Assembly (NCBI GenBank): GCA_910589045.1 | Contig: CAJUSH010000038.1 | Location: 1-35,437 of the forward strand | DNA from: an uncultured Eubacterium sp. | Lineage (GTDB): Bacteria > Bacillota_A > Clostridia > Lachnospirales > Lachnospiraceae | Reading direction: 5' to 3' | DNA: 35,437 bases | Part shown: positions 8,487-16,626 of the stretch, in pieces | Position numbering within the stretch: position 1 is the first letter of the stretch | Layout of the letters: every line of letters begins with the position of its first letter | Notes under the pieces: model-generated | Databases searched by the model: none | What the model saw: the letters and a program-made list of their open reading frames with translations, nothing else | Told to the model about the DNA's origin: nothing | Program-made: the position numbers and the translations under genes

Positions 8487-9500
8487 TCAGGACTCCTCCC
8501 GGTAAAATTCAAAAATTTTTTGCATGTATGCCCCGAGCCTCTCACCCGGCATCCGGTTTATCTCATGGCGGGAAGCTTCCGTAACCTTCCTGCCGTATTT
8601 GATGCGGCTCAAAAACAGATCCTGCTCCCTTCCCCGCACGAAGGTATCCTCCGCTGCCTGAAAAAGCAGCACCGGGATTTGTATCCGCTTTGCATTGGTC
8701 TCCGCAATTGCGCGATTGCCTGCCAAAAGCGCCTCTCTTGCCCAGCCGTAGGTACAGGCGCTGGTCTGATACTCCCCATGCTCCCGGCGAAGCCTTAAAT
8801 AATACGCATGGCGGGCCGGGGAATCACAGCCTCCCTCCTCGAACGCTTCCTCGGGATCAAAGCCTCCCATCGTAAAGAGCCGCTTTTTCTTTTTCCCGAG
8901 CAAAACGGCAGCCCCGCAGAGCATACGCGCGGCAAAATCAGGAATCCTTCCGTTGTTGATTCCGTACATCGGCGCACTTAACACTGCCTTCTGAAAAATC
9001 TCCGGGTGCTGCTCCAGATAGAGCGTGCCGATGCAGCCGCCCATGGAGTGGGCATAGAGATACAGCGGTACATTCCGGCTCTTCGGCAGCACCACTGCCC
9101 GTATAAATCCGTGAAGATCCTCCACATAGCGGGAGAAATCCTCCACATGCACCAGCTGCGCATCCTCCACCTCCCGCAGGGACTTCCCATGCCCCCGGTG
9201 TTCCAAAATCCCCACCTGATAGCTCTCCCGGAGCATATAATAAATCAGCTCGTGGTATTTCTCACAGGACTCCGTATAGCCAAAGCTGATCACAATCGTT
9301 CCCTTCGGCTCCCCGCAGCCATAAAATTCATAGTAAAGACCCTCCAGCATACCGGATGTGCGCCGCCGGCCCAAAAAAGGCTCCACCACCCGGCTCATCT
9401 CCTGTTCATAGCTTCCCTCCCCAATACAGGCGCACGCCAAAGGCTTTTTTTCATCCCGGAAATATCCTCCCGGCTCTTCCAAAACAGCTTCCCCTTTCAT
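8487..9500 (-). CDS. Alpha/beta hydrolase (lysophospholipase/monoacylglycerol lipase type)
   Basis: A 337-residue serine hydrolase of the Hydrolase_4 type. Visible motifs are EHRGHGKS (100-107), the nucleophile elbow AHSMGG with Ser152, the acid Asp285 (QAAEDTFV) and His312 (SRHEINRM). No signal peptide is visible, so it probably works in the cytoplasm on a lipid ester or similar substrate. Its ATG overlaps the stop of the TetR gene by 4 bases (ATGA), so translation is coupled. It belongs to the operon with the TetR regulator and a GPH-type transporter, which suggests uptake and hydrolysis of a shared compound, but the substrate cannot be read from sequence. Confidence 0.88.
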   Translation of the reverse strand: MKGEAVLEEPGGYFRDEKKPLACACIGEGSYEQEMSRVVEPFLGRRRTSGMLEGLYYEFYGCGEPKGTIVISFGYTESCEKYHELIYYMLRESYQVGILEHRGHGKSLREVEDAQLVHVEDFSRYVEDLHGFIRAVVLPKSRNVPLYLYAHSMGGCIGTLYLEQHPEIFQKAVLSAPMYGINNGRIPDFAARMLCGAAVLLGKKKKRLFTMGGFDPEEAFEEGGCDSPARHAYYLRLRREHGEYQTSACTYGWAREALLAGNRAIAETNAKRIQIPVLLFQAAEDTFVRGREQDLFLSRIKYGRKVTEASRHEINRMPGERLGAYMQKIFEFYREES

Positions 9501-10180
9501 CCCTTCTCATCCTTTCCGTACATTGCCCGAAGCCCCGCAGCCAAAAGCTCCAGGAGCTGCGTCAGCTTTTGCTCCTCACCCACGGCCGCATCGCTCTCAA
9601 GCAGCCTTCCGGCCGCCGCCTGTTTCTGCATCATGCTGAAAATTCCGTTTGTCAGCGCATAGTAGAGCACCGTCGTATCCCCATGATCCGCAATGCTGCC
9701 GTCCCTTTTTCCCTTTTCGATGGCATCGCACAAAACGGGGCGCATCTGATCCACGGCCTGCTCATACCCGGATACCTGTCCCTTTCCCACCTTTCCCGAC
9801 AAAAGCATGCCGTCCAAATCATGGATGAGGCGAAACGCCGCCGTGTTCTGACGGTAAAAGGCATACGCCCTCCAAATCAGAGCCTCCACCTGCTCCATAC
9901 CGCTCTTTGCCGCAAAATTCGGTCCAAGCCGCTCCTCCTCCATAAAGTCACGCACCTTAGACCAGAACAGCATCCCGCACTCCAGCACAAGGGTTTCCTT
10001 GTTGGCAAAATAGCGGTAAAGCGTCGCCTCCCCAAACTCCGCTTCCCTTGCAATATCCGCGATGGAAGTCCCTGCGATTCCCCTGCGGCAAAAGCATTCG
10101 TAGGCGGCACACACCATTTTTTCTCTCCGCCTGCCGCTTTCTGCCGTGCGCTCCTTCCCGCGCAGCTCCTTTAATTCCAT
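9497..10180 (-). CDS. TetR-family transcriptional regulator
   Basis: A 227-residue repressor. The N-terminal helix-turn-helix reads IADIAREAEFGEATLYRYFANKETLV, the TetR signature; the rest is an all-helical ligand domain of unknown specificity. The likely start is the ATG at 10180, about 6 bases after GGAGGAG; a GTG at 10186 overlaps the transporter stop but would sit on the ribosome site. It probably represses its own operon through the two palindromes at 11580-11618, as is common in this family. Confidence 0.9.
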   Translation of the reverse strand: MELKELRGKERTAESGRRREKMVCAAYECFCRRGIAGTSIADIAREAEFGEATLYRYFANKETLVLECGMLFWSKVRDFMEEERLGPNFAAKSGMEQVEALIWRAYAFYRQNTAAFRLIHDLDGMLLSGKVGKGQVSGYEQAVDQMRPVLCDAIEKGKRDGSIADHGDTTVLYYALTNGIFSMMQKQAAAGRLLESDAAVGEEQKLTQLLELLAAGLRAMYGKDEKG

Positions 10181-10182
10181 GC

Positions 10183-11538
10183 TCACTCCTCCTCCGATAT
10201 CACGCGGTTAATCTCTTTTTCGTTATAAAACAGAAGGATAAGTCCCCCAAGCAGCGCCAATGCACTTGCGGTAGCGGCAACCACCCGATACCCCGTCCCG
10301 CCGCTTCCGATGGTTGCCAGTGCGGTAAACAGCAGCATCGAAACGCTCTGACCCATCTTAAATGCAAAGGTGCGCGCCGCATAAAACATTCCCTCGCGGT
10401 TTTCCCCGGTTCTTCTCGCATCGCTCTCGGAAATGTCGGCAACCATCGCCTGGGGAAGGATGCCGAAAATCGCCATGGGGAAAGCGGCACAGACCACAAG
10501 AAGAAATCCCTGGAGCACAGGCGCAAGGAAAAGCCCCGGCCCCATCAGCGCCGTATAGCCAAAGCACACCGCGAAAATGATAAAGGCCGCAAGCACCAGG
10601 CTTCGTTTGCCGAACCGCTTCGTCAGAAGATTCACCGGAACATAGAACACCAAGGAGATGCCCGTCATCGCAACGAAAAATACGGTTGACATGCTCTCCG
10701 GCAATCCCAGCAGGGACGTCACGAAAAAGGGCAGTCCCGTCTGGAACATGGTCAGCCCGATCCAGTAAAAAATATCGGAGCCGACAAAAATGCGAAATTC
10801 CCTGTTCCGGAAGGTCTTAACGAGCGACGAAAACGCCGTTCCCTCCGCGGGCTTTGAATTTACATAGTCCGTTTCCCGGATAGCAAAAACGGGCACCTGC
10901 ATACAGAGGAAGGCGACGACGGCCAGAGCCGCAAAGGTGATGCGCATCGCCGGCACCCGCCCAAGCGACGGCTCCAGAAGCCCCCAGATCACAGGCGCCA
11001 CATACGCCATGGCAGTTCCCACGATGAAGGTGAGGGAGATGGCAGTGCTGATATTCAGGCGCTCCTGCTGGTTGTGCCCAAGCTCCGGTATGAGCGCGTT
11101 GTAAGGCGTACAGTATGCGGTAATCGCAAGGTAATAGCACATGGTAAACACAAACAGCCACACGACGTTCATGACTGTCACACGTCCCACAGGCGCACAG
11201 AATACCATGACTGTGGAAAATGCAAGGGGAAAGGACGCCCATTTCAAAAACGGGATTCTTCTGCCCAGCCTCGATTTACACCGATCAGAGAGGGAGGCGA
11301 TCCACGGATCGGTCACAGCGTCAAACAGACGCCCCAGCGCCGTAATGGCGCCGATCACCGTAAAGACACCGAAAATCATGCGCCCCTGCGGGATAAACAG
11401 TGTCTGCCCCGCTGCCTGGGCCGCCTCGTCCGGCTGGTAAAAGTAAACCAGCCAGTTTGATATCAGTCCTGAGAGCATCGCCCACCCAAGCTGCCCTACT
11501 GCCAGAAGCCACATACGTCCCTTTGATAATGATTTCAT
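10183..11538 (-). CDS. GPH/MelB-type MFS transporter
   Basis: A 451-residue membrane protein with about 12 hydrophobic helices. The cytoplasmic loop GRLFDAVTDPWIASLSDRCKS matches the glycoside-pentoside-hexuronide:cation symporter family, and an RRIPF segment follows. These proteins import sugars or glycosides with Na+ or H+; some members carry other solutes. It is the first gene of an operon with the TetR regulator and the hydrolase. Start at 11538 follows GGAGGG at good spacing. The substrate is not known; the hydrolase neighbour is a lipase type rather than a glycosidase, which is unusual for this transporter family. Confidence 0.88.
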   Translation of the reverse strand: MKSLSKGRMWLLAVGQLGWAMLSGLISNWLVYFYQPDEAAQAAGQTLFIPQGRMIFGVFTVIGAITALGRLFDAVTDPWIASLSDRCKSRLGRRIPFLKWASFPLAFSTVMVFCAPVGRVTVMNVVWLFVFTMCYYLAITAYCTPYNALIPELGHNQQERLNISTAISLTFIVGTAMAYVAPVIWGLLEPSLGRVPAMRITFAALAVVAFLCMQVPVFAIRETDYVNSKPAEGTAFSSLVKTFRNREFRIFVGSDIFYWIGLTMFQTGLPFFVTSLLGLPESMSTVFFVAMTGISLVFYVPVNLLTKRFGKRSLVLAAFIIFAVCFGYTALMGPGLFLAPVLQGFLLVVCAAFPMAIFGILPQAMVADISESDARRTGENREGMFYAARTFAFKMGQSVSMLLFTALATIGSGGTGYRVVAATASALALLGGLILLFYNEKEINRVISEEE

Positions 11539-11579
11539 AAGATCCCTCCGTAATCCGTTTCTCCGCGGGTTCTCACCCG

Positions 11580-11618
11580 ATTGATAGTAATTCTATCAAT
11601 TTGATAGTTATACTATCA
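11580..11618. promoter_or_regulatory. Paired palindromic operators for the TetR regulator
   Basis: Two palindromes share a GATAGT core: ATTGATAG-N5-CTATCAAT (11580-11600) and TGATAGT-N3-ACTATCA (11602-11618). They lie 42 bases before the transporter start. The promoter probably overlaps them, with TATAAC inside the second as a possible -10, but no clear -35 can be fixed. Confidence 0.7.
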
Positions 11619-11646
11619 TTGTAAACCAAAAAATGGTTTTTAACAA

Positions 11647-11685
11647 GAGAAAAAGCAGCGCCACCTTCAAAAAAATGACGCTGCT
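11647..11685 (-). terminator. Terminator of the lepA-hemW-thioesterase group
   Basis: AGCAGCG (11654-11660) pairs with CGCTGCT (11679-11685); on the minus strand the stem is followed by TTTTTCTC. It lies 24 bases past the thioesterase stop. Confidence 0.75.
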
Positions 11686-11708
11686 CTTTGATTTCATAAA
11701 CCATTTTA

Positions 11709-12107
11709 TCACAAAGACGTATCCCGCTTCGCGTTTGCCTTCTCCTGGAATGACTCCTCCCGTATGATCACACGCTCATGGCGGCCCTCGCCCACGCTGC
11801 CCTTTGCGTCCCATGCGCGCACCTCAAATACAAGCCGCCGTCCGTCCGCTTCCACAAGCACGGACTCACAGCTCACCTCCATGCCCAACGGTGTGGGCGC
11901 GGTGTGACGAATCTCCAGCAGGGTTCCAACCGTGCCGCTTCCCGGCTCCAGCTGCCCCGCAACGCTCGTCTGGCACGCCTCCTCCATGAGCGCCGCCAGC
12001 GCAGGCGTCGCGAATACATCCAACGTACCGCTCCCCATCGTTTTTGCCGTGTTGCGGCTCGTGACCATGACACTCTTTGTTCCCTTTGTTCCGACTTTCA
12101 ACATCAT
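11709..12107 (-). CDS. FlK-like hotdog-fold acyl-CoA thioesterase
   Basis: A 132-residue hotdog protein resembling fluoroacetyl-CoA thioesterase FlK. Typical features are NTAKTMGSGTLDVFATPAL with the following Glu in ALMEEAC, then TVGTLLEIRHTAPTPLGMEV and the C-terminal VGEGRHERVII. It probably hydrolyses a short acyl-CoA; the true substrate is rarely fluoroacetyl-CoA in organisms like this. Two adjacent ATGs (12107 and 12104) follow AAGGAG. The stop of hemW's operon partner lies 41 bases upstream, so the gene is likely co-transcribed with hemW. Confidence 0.85.
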   Translation of the reverse strand: MMLKVGTKGTKSVMVTSRNTAKTMGSGTLDVFATPALAALMEEACQTSVAGQLEPGSGTVGTLLEIRHTAPTPLGMEVSCESVLVEADGRRLVFEVRAWDAKGSVGEGRHERVIIREESFQEKANAKRDTSL

Positions 12108-12148
12108 TTTTCTCCTTTTCTGTCATTGACCTATGCACCCTGAGAGCC

Positions 12149-13291
12149 TTACGGCAAAAACCGATACAGCACCTGGTTGCTCACATCCCTGCCGTAATCC
12201 GTCAGACGATAGCAGGTGCCGTCATCCTCCAAAAACCCGGCAGAAATCAGCTCCGGGAGCTGTCCGCCATACACCTGCTCGGCGCGCAGCCCAAACCGTG
12301 CGACAAAATCCGACTTTACGACGCCCCGGCTCATGCGCAGCCCCAGATAAAAAAACTCCGCCATGCAATCATCCTTGGAGAGCTGCTGCACATCCCGCGG
12401 CTCAAAGTCCTCCGCGAGATATTCCCCCAGATCCGCCGTATTGCAAAAACGTGTTTCTTCTATATAAGAGGATGCCCCAAGCCCCAGCCCCAAATACTCC
12501 TCCCTGCTCCAGTAGCCCATGTTGTGGCGGCATGCAAAGCCCTTCTTCGCATAGTTGGAAATCTCGTAGCGCTCATAGCCATGCGCTGCCAGCAGCGCCC
12601 CGGTGAGTTCATACATGGCCCGCTCACTCTCCTCATCAGGGAGCCACCTGGGACGCTCTCCCCGCTCCCGCAGCATCTCATCCTCCCGATAGCGCTCAAA
12701 AAAGGGCGTTCCCTCCTCGATCATCAGGCTGTACGCCGAGATGTGCGCGGGGTGCAGCGCCAGCACCTGCTGCAGGGTCTTTTCATAGGAGCGCAGCGTC
12801 TGCCCCGGCAGTGCACTCATGAGATCGACGTTGATGTTTGCGATGCCCGCCTCCCGAAGCAGCTCGTAGCTGCGCAGAAAATCCCGGTACGTGTGGACGC
12901 GCCCCAAAAGGCGCAGCTCCCTGTCATTTGCAGACTGCAGCCCCAGGCTCACGCGGTTCACCCCGCCCGCCCTGCATGCCTCCACCTTCGCCCGGGCCAG
13001 CGTGCCGGGATTTGCCTCCACCGTAATCTCCGCACCCTCAGCCGTCGTAAAATTTTCCTGCACTGCTGCGAGCAGCTCGTAAAGCTGCTCCGCCTTCAAA
13101 ATCGAGGGGGTTCCCCCGCCGATGAAGACGGTGTCAATGCGCCTCCCCCGAAAAGAAGCAGCCGTCCGTACGAGCTGCTTCCGTAAACATCCCATATAAC
13201 GCGCGACGGTTTCCGCATCCGCAGGAGCAGACAGGAAATCACAGTATGCGCATTTTCTGATACAAAAAGGTATGTGGATATACAGCTCCAT
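12149..13291 (-). CDS. hemW: Radical SAM heme chaperone HemW (coproporphyrinogen III oxidase-like)
   Basis: A 380-residue radical SAM protein. The iron-sulfur motif CxxxCxYC is at Cys10, Cys14 and Cys17 (IPFCIRKCAYCDF), followed by the glycine motif FIGGGTPS. It lacks the N-terminal extension of true HemN, fitting HemW, which inserts heme into respiratory proteins in studied bacteria. In anaerobes the name is often given on similarity alone. The start follows GGAGG at 8-base spacing. It is downstream of lepA, a pairing common in Firmicutes, separated here by a 40-bp tandem repeat. Confidence 0.93.
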   Translation of the reverse strand: MELYIHIPFCIRKCAYCDFLSAPADAETVARYMGCLRKQLVRTAASFRGRRIDTVFIGGGTPSILKAEQLYELLAAVQENFTTAEGAEITVEANPGTLARAKVEACRAGGVNRVSLGLQSANDRELRLLGRVHTYRDFLRSYELLREAGIANINVDLMSALPGQTLRSYEKTLQQVLALHPAHISAYSLMIEEGTPFFERYREDEMLRERGERPRWLPDEESERAMYELTGALLAAHGYERYEISNYAKKGFACRHNMGYWSREEYLGLGLGASSYIEETRFCNTADLGEYLAEDFEPRDVQQLSKDDCMAEFFYLGLRMSRGVVKSDFVARFGLRAEQVYGGQLPELISAGFLEDDGTCYRLTDYGRDVSNQVLYRFLP

Positions 13292-13340
13292 GCCATTTCC
13301 TCCATATCACCGGCACGCTCCGGGGCTGCGGCAGCATCCG

Positions 13341-13460
13341 GCATGCCTTCCGGCGCTTCCCGGCCTGCAGCATATCTCCTGCACGCCTTCCGGCGCTTCC
13401 CGGCCTGCAGCATATCTCCTGCACGCCTTCCGGCGCTTCCCGGCCTGCGGCATGCCCCCG
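13341..13460. repeat. 40-bp tandem repeat, nearly three copies
   Basis: Copies start at 13341, 13381 and 13421 with an exact period of 40. The first two differ by one base and the third diverges in its last ten. Each holds CCGG-N6-CCGG, a PstI palindrome CTGCAG, and on the minus strand AGGAGATATG. A decayed copy may precede at about 13311. It fills the lepA-hemW gap. The unit is not a multiple of three, which argues against coding. Confidence 0.9.
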
Positions 13461-13467
13461 TGAGCCC

Positions 13468-15276
13468 TCAGCCCTCATCCAGCTTGAGCACGCTCATAAA
13501 CGCTTCCTGCGGAATTTCTACACTGCCCACCTGGCGCATCCGCTTTTTTCCCTCCTTCTGCTTTTCCAGAAGCTTTTTCTTTCGGGTAATGTCACCGCCG
13601 TAGCATTTCGCGAGCACATCCTTGCGCATCGCCTTGACTGTCTCCCGCGCGATGATCTTGCTGCCCACTGCCGCCTGGATCGGTATCTCAAACAGATGTC
13701 TTGGTATCTCCTCCTTCAGACGCTCGCACATCCTGCGCCCCCGCTCATATGCCGTGCCGGAGAACACGATAAAGGAAAGGGCATCCACCTGCTCACGGTT
13801 GATGAGAATATCCAGCTTCACCAGCTCGGAGCGCACATAGCCCTTAAGCTCATAGTCGAAGGACGCATAGCCCCGGGAGCGGGATTTAAGCGCATCAAAA
13901 AAGTCATAGATAATCTCGTTCAGAGGCAGCTCATATTTCAGCACCGCCCGGGTCTCCTCAATGTATTCCATGCTGATGTAGACACCCCGCCGCTCCTGGC
14001 ACAGATCCATGATCGAGCCGATAAACTCGCTCGTCACCATAATCTCGGCGTTCACCACCGGCTCCTCCATGTAGTCGATCTCCGAAGGGTCCGGCAGATT
14101 GGAAGGATTTGTCAGGTCGATCACCTCGCCGTCCGTCTTGTGCACCTTGTAGATAACCCCGGGCGCGGTCGTTACCAGATCAAGATTGTACTCCCGCTCC
14201 AGCCGCTCCTGGATGATCTCCAGATGGAGCAGCCCCAAAAATCCGCAGCGGAAGCCAAAGCCGAGCGCTACCGACGTCTCCGCCTCAAACTGCAGCGATG
14301 CGTCGTTGAGCTGCAGCTTTTCAAGCGCATCCCGCAAATCCGGATATTTAGCGCTGTCCGCGGGATAAAGGCCGCAGTACACCATGGGGTTTACCTTTTT
14401 ATAGCCCGGCAGCGGCTCGCTGCACGGACGGTTCGCATCCGTTACCGTGTCGCCCACGCGGGTATCTTTCACATTTTTCAGGGACGCCGTAATATAACCC
14501 ACCATCCCGGCGGAGAGCTCCTCGCACGGGATGAACTGCCCCGCACCGAAATACCCGACCTCGACGACCTCCGCCTTTGCGCCCGTCGCCATCATAAGCA
14601 TCGTCATACCGGGCCGGATGGTTCCCTCCTTGATACGGCAGAACACAATCACGCCCTTATAGGAATCATAAACAGAATCAAAAATAAGCGCCTGCAGAGG
14701 TGCCTGCGCGTCACCGGCGGGCGCAGGCAGCTTTTTCACGACCGCCTCCAAAACCTCCTCGATATTTACTCCGGTCTTTGCCGAAATACGGGGCGCGTCC
14801 AGCGCCTCGATGCCGATTACATTCTCGATCTCCTCCGCAACCTCATCCGGCCGGGCGCTTGGCAGATCAATCTTGTTGATGACCGGAAAGACCTCCAGAT
14901 CATGGTCAAGCGCCAGATACACGTTCGCCAGAGTCTGCGCCTCGATGCCCTGCGCCGCGTCCACTACGAGAATCGCACCGTCGCATGCAGCCAGCGAGCG
15001 GGACACCTCATAGGTGAAATCCACATGCCCCGGCGTGTCGATCAGATTAAAAATATATTCCTCCCCGTCCGTTGCCTGATAGATGATGCGCACCGCCTGC
15101 GACTTGATCGTAATGCCGCGTTCCCGCTCCAAATCCATATTGTCAAGCACCTGTGACTGCATCTCACGGCTCGTGAGCAGACCCGTTTTTTCTATAATAC
15201 GGTCTGCCAGCGTAGATTTGCCGTGGTCGATATGCGCCACAATACAAAAGTTGCGAATTTTACTCTGGTCTGTCAT
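13468..15276 (-). CDS. lepA: Elongation factor 4 (LepA)
   Basis: Ribosome-bound GTPase that back-translocates or remodels stalled ribosomes, 602 residues. GTPase motifs are AHIDHGKST near residue 15, IDTPGHVDF and NKIDLPSA. The C-terminus has the LepA-specific domain (VKLDILINREQVDALSFI, then CYGGDITRKKKLLEKQKEGK), which distinguishes it from EF-G. It lies 26 bases after the C39-like peptidase stop. A GGAGG lies 14 bases before the ATG and an AGGA closer in. Identity is firm. Confidence 0.98.
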   Translation of the reverse strand: MTDQSKIRNFCIVAHIDHGKSTLADRIIEKTGLLTSREMQSQVLDNMDLERERGITIKSQAVRIIYQATDGEEYIFNLIDTPGHVDFTYEVSRSLAACDGAILVVDAAQGIEAQTLANVYLALDHDLEVFPVINKIDLPSARPDEVAEEIENVIGIEALDAPRISAKTGVNIEEVLEAVVKKLPAPAGDAQAPLQALIFDSVYDSYKGVIVFCRIKEGTIRPGMTMLMMATGAKAEVVEVGYFGAGQFIPCEELSAGMVGYITASLKNVKDTRVGDTVTDANRPCSEPLPGYKKVNPMVYCGLYPADSAKYPDLRDALEKLQLNDASLQFEAETSVALGFGFRCGFLGLLHLEIIQERLEREYNLDLVTTAPGVIYKVHKTDGEVIDLTNPSNLPDPSEIDYMEEPVVNAEIMVTSEFIGSIMDLCQERRGVYISMEYIEETRAVLKYELPLNEIIYDFFDALKSRSRGYASFDYELKGYVRSELVKLDILINREQVDALSFIVFSGTAYERGRRMCERLKEEIPRHLFEIPIQAAVGSKIIARETVKAMRKDVLAKCYGGDITRKKKLLEKQKEGKKRMRQVGSVEIPQEAFMSVLKLDEG

Positions 15277-15302
15277 AGTCCTGAAATTTCCTCCATGTCC
15301 TG

Positions 15303-16349
15303 TTACAATTTCGCGGACGCCAGCACCGCCTTCGGAATCCGAAGACCCCAGCCGTTGGCATCCGTCATCACGCGGTAGCCCATCTCATCGGCACATTTTA
15401 CCTTGCCGTCCGCGGGGTCTGCGATAAGAATATCCCCCGGTGCTATCGTCTCCCGGTTCACGCCTCTCCGAATGCCGATCGCCGTCACGGAATGCCCGAT
15501 CACACGGATAAGCACCGGCTTTCCCTCCTGCAAATAGTCATAGACCGCCGCGCACTGCTGCTTCACCGTATACTTTTTGCTCCCGTCCGCAACATCCGAA
15601 TTTGTCCATGTCGCACCCACGCCGGAAATCCAGCCCTCATCGTTGGGGCTGAACACCTTGTCCATATATATGGAAGCGAGCATCGCATCCGCCGTAGCGG
15701 TACAGCCCACGTTTTTACCGCTGCTGCCAATAAAACGGTCATAATCATACTGGCAGTACAAATATTTTGCCTTAAAATTTTTCAGCACAAGAAAATCGCC
15801 GTAGCCGTTCTTTTTATAATCGATGGACGCATTGGACGAATAAGGCACCAGCGCCCCTGAAACCGCTCCCGGCACATCCGGCTGCTCTGCGTCCGGCACG
15901 TTTTCACCGGGTGCTTCGCCGCCGGGCGCATCTGCCCCGCCCGGCTTTTGTACCGCATCCTCCGAGGTATCCGTCCCCTCCGGCGTCTCTGCCGCCGTCT
16001 TCTTCCAGTGCGCATAGAGCACCTGATCCGCCGTCCCGCTAAACACCGACTTTGCCGTAATGCGCTTCCCGCCGCTCTTTTTCGTATACCAGCCCTTGAA
16101 CTGATAGCCCTCCCGGCTCGTCTTCGGGAGCTTCCCGTAGGGCTCCGACGCCGTAAGCGTGAGCGTCTTTTTTACCTTCTTGCCCCCGCGCGCATCAAAG
16201 CTCACGGTGCAGATCACCTTCTTCTCTGCCCCGGCCTGCATTTTTTCCGCCGTTTTTGCATACGCCGTCCCCGTATTTGCCGGGCTGATTGGCACAAGCA
16301 GCATCACCGCCAGCGCGCCTGCCAGAAATCGTTTGTATCGTCTTTTCAT
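15303..16349 (-). CDS. Secreted C39-like cysteine peptidase with InlB/Flg_new repeat
   Basis: A 348-residue exported protein. It has a signal peptide (KRRYKRFLAGALAVMLLVP, ending near AYA), then a Listeria-Bacteroides beta-grasp repeat (about 45-117, containing GYQFKGWYTKKSGG and ending YAHWKK), a Pro/Gly/Glu-rich linker (about 120-165), and a papain-like Peptidase_C39_2 domain. The probable catalytic triad is Cys216 (GCTATADAML), His286 (GHSVTAIGIR) and Asp311 (ADPADG). It probably acts at the cell surface, but the substrate is unknown. The ATG at 16349 is preferred to one at 16370 because it follows CGGAGAAG. It has its own strong promoter. Confidence 0.8.
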   Translation of the reverse strand: MKRRYKRFLAGALAVMLLVPISPANTGTAYAKTAEKMQAGAEKKVICTVSFDARGGKKVKKTLTLTASEPYGKLPKTSREGYQFKGWYTKKSGGKRITAKSVFSGTADQVLYAHWKKTAAETPEGTDTSEDAVQKPGGADAPGGEAPGENVPDAEQPDVPGAVSGALVPYSSNASIDYKKNGYGDFLVLKNFKAKYLYCQYDYDRFIGSSGKNVGCTATADAMLASIYMDKVFSPNDEGWISGVGATWTNSDVADGSKKYTVKQQCAAVYDYLQEGKPVLIRVIGHSVTAIGIRRGVNRETIAPGDILIADPADGKVKCADEMGYRVMTDANGWGLRIPKAVLASAKL

Positions 16350-16382
16350 GTAACTTCTCCGTTGTATCATTTATCTTTTGAA

Positions 16383-16453
16383 AGGCTCGCATTCGCTAAG
16401 TGGTCCGGTATTACTTCCACTAGGCTCGCATGCTTCGCCAAGTGTCCGTATTA
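16383..16453. repeat. Imperfect direct repeat in a 5' leader
   Basis: Two copies of AGGCTCGCAT...AAGTG.TCCG..TATTA begin at 16383 and 16422 (period 39). They lie in the untranslated leader of the C39-like gene, just after its promoter. Confidence 0.6.
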
Positions 16454-16478
16454 TACCATAATTATCCGGTGATGTCGA
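16450..16478 (-). promoter_or_regulatory. Sigma-A promoter of the C39-like gene
   Basis: Minus-strand -35 TCGACA (16473-16478), 17-base spacer, -10 TATAAT (16450-16455, perfect). The leader would be about 95 bases. It may also serve lepA, hemW and the thioesterase, as no terminator is seen between them. Confidence 0.8.
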
Positions 16479-16537
16479 TTTCTTTTTCATAAAAAATAGA
16501 TGCAGCCGTTCTGTAACCTGAAGTCCAACCTACTGTC

Positions 16538-16562
16538 TAAAATCCAGATTTTATGTTACAAT
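16538..16562 (+). promoter_or_regulatory. Extended -10 promoter of the capA-like gene with inverted repeat
   Basis: TGTTACAAT (TG at 16554-16555, -10 at 16557-16562) is an extended -10 with no good -35. A perfect inverted repeat TAAAATC-CA-GATTTTA (16538-16553) fills the spacer and could be an operator. Confidence 0.4.
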
Positions 16563-16626
16563 AAACATACTTTGGATGAGGCGTTTAGCCCTGTAGAAAA
16601 TTTTTGTGAAAGGATGTGCCCATCTT

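Noticed and set aside
13341..13460. CRISPR-like array
   Set aside because: Units abut with no unique spacers, there are fewer than three full copies, and no cas genes are present.
13239..13478. Protein encoded by the 40-bp repeat on the minus strand
   Set aside because: The unit is not a multiple of three and all frames are open only through base composition.
13696..15156. 486-codon open frame on the + strand opposite lepA
   Set aside because: It is the mirror of a highly conserved gene in GC-rich codons; no ribosome site or recognisable domain. The same reasoning removes the long frames at 3763-4884, 28153-29478, 12077-13186 and 30107-31081.
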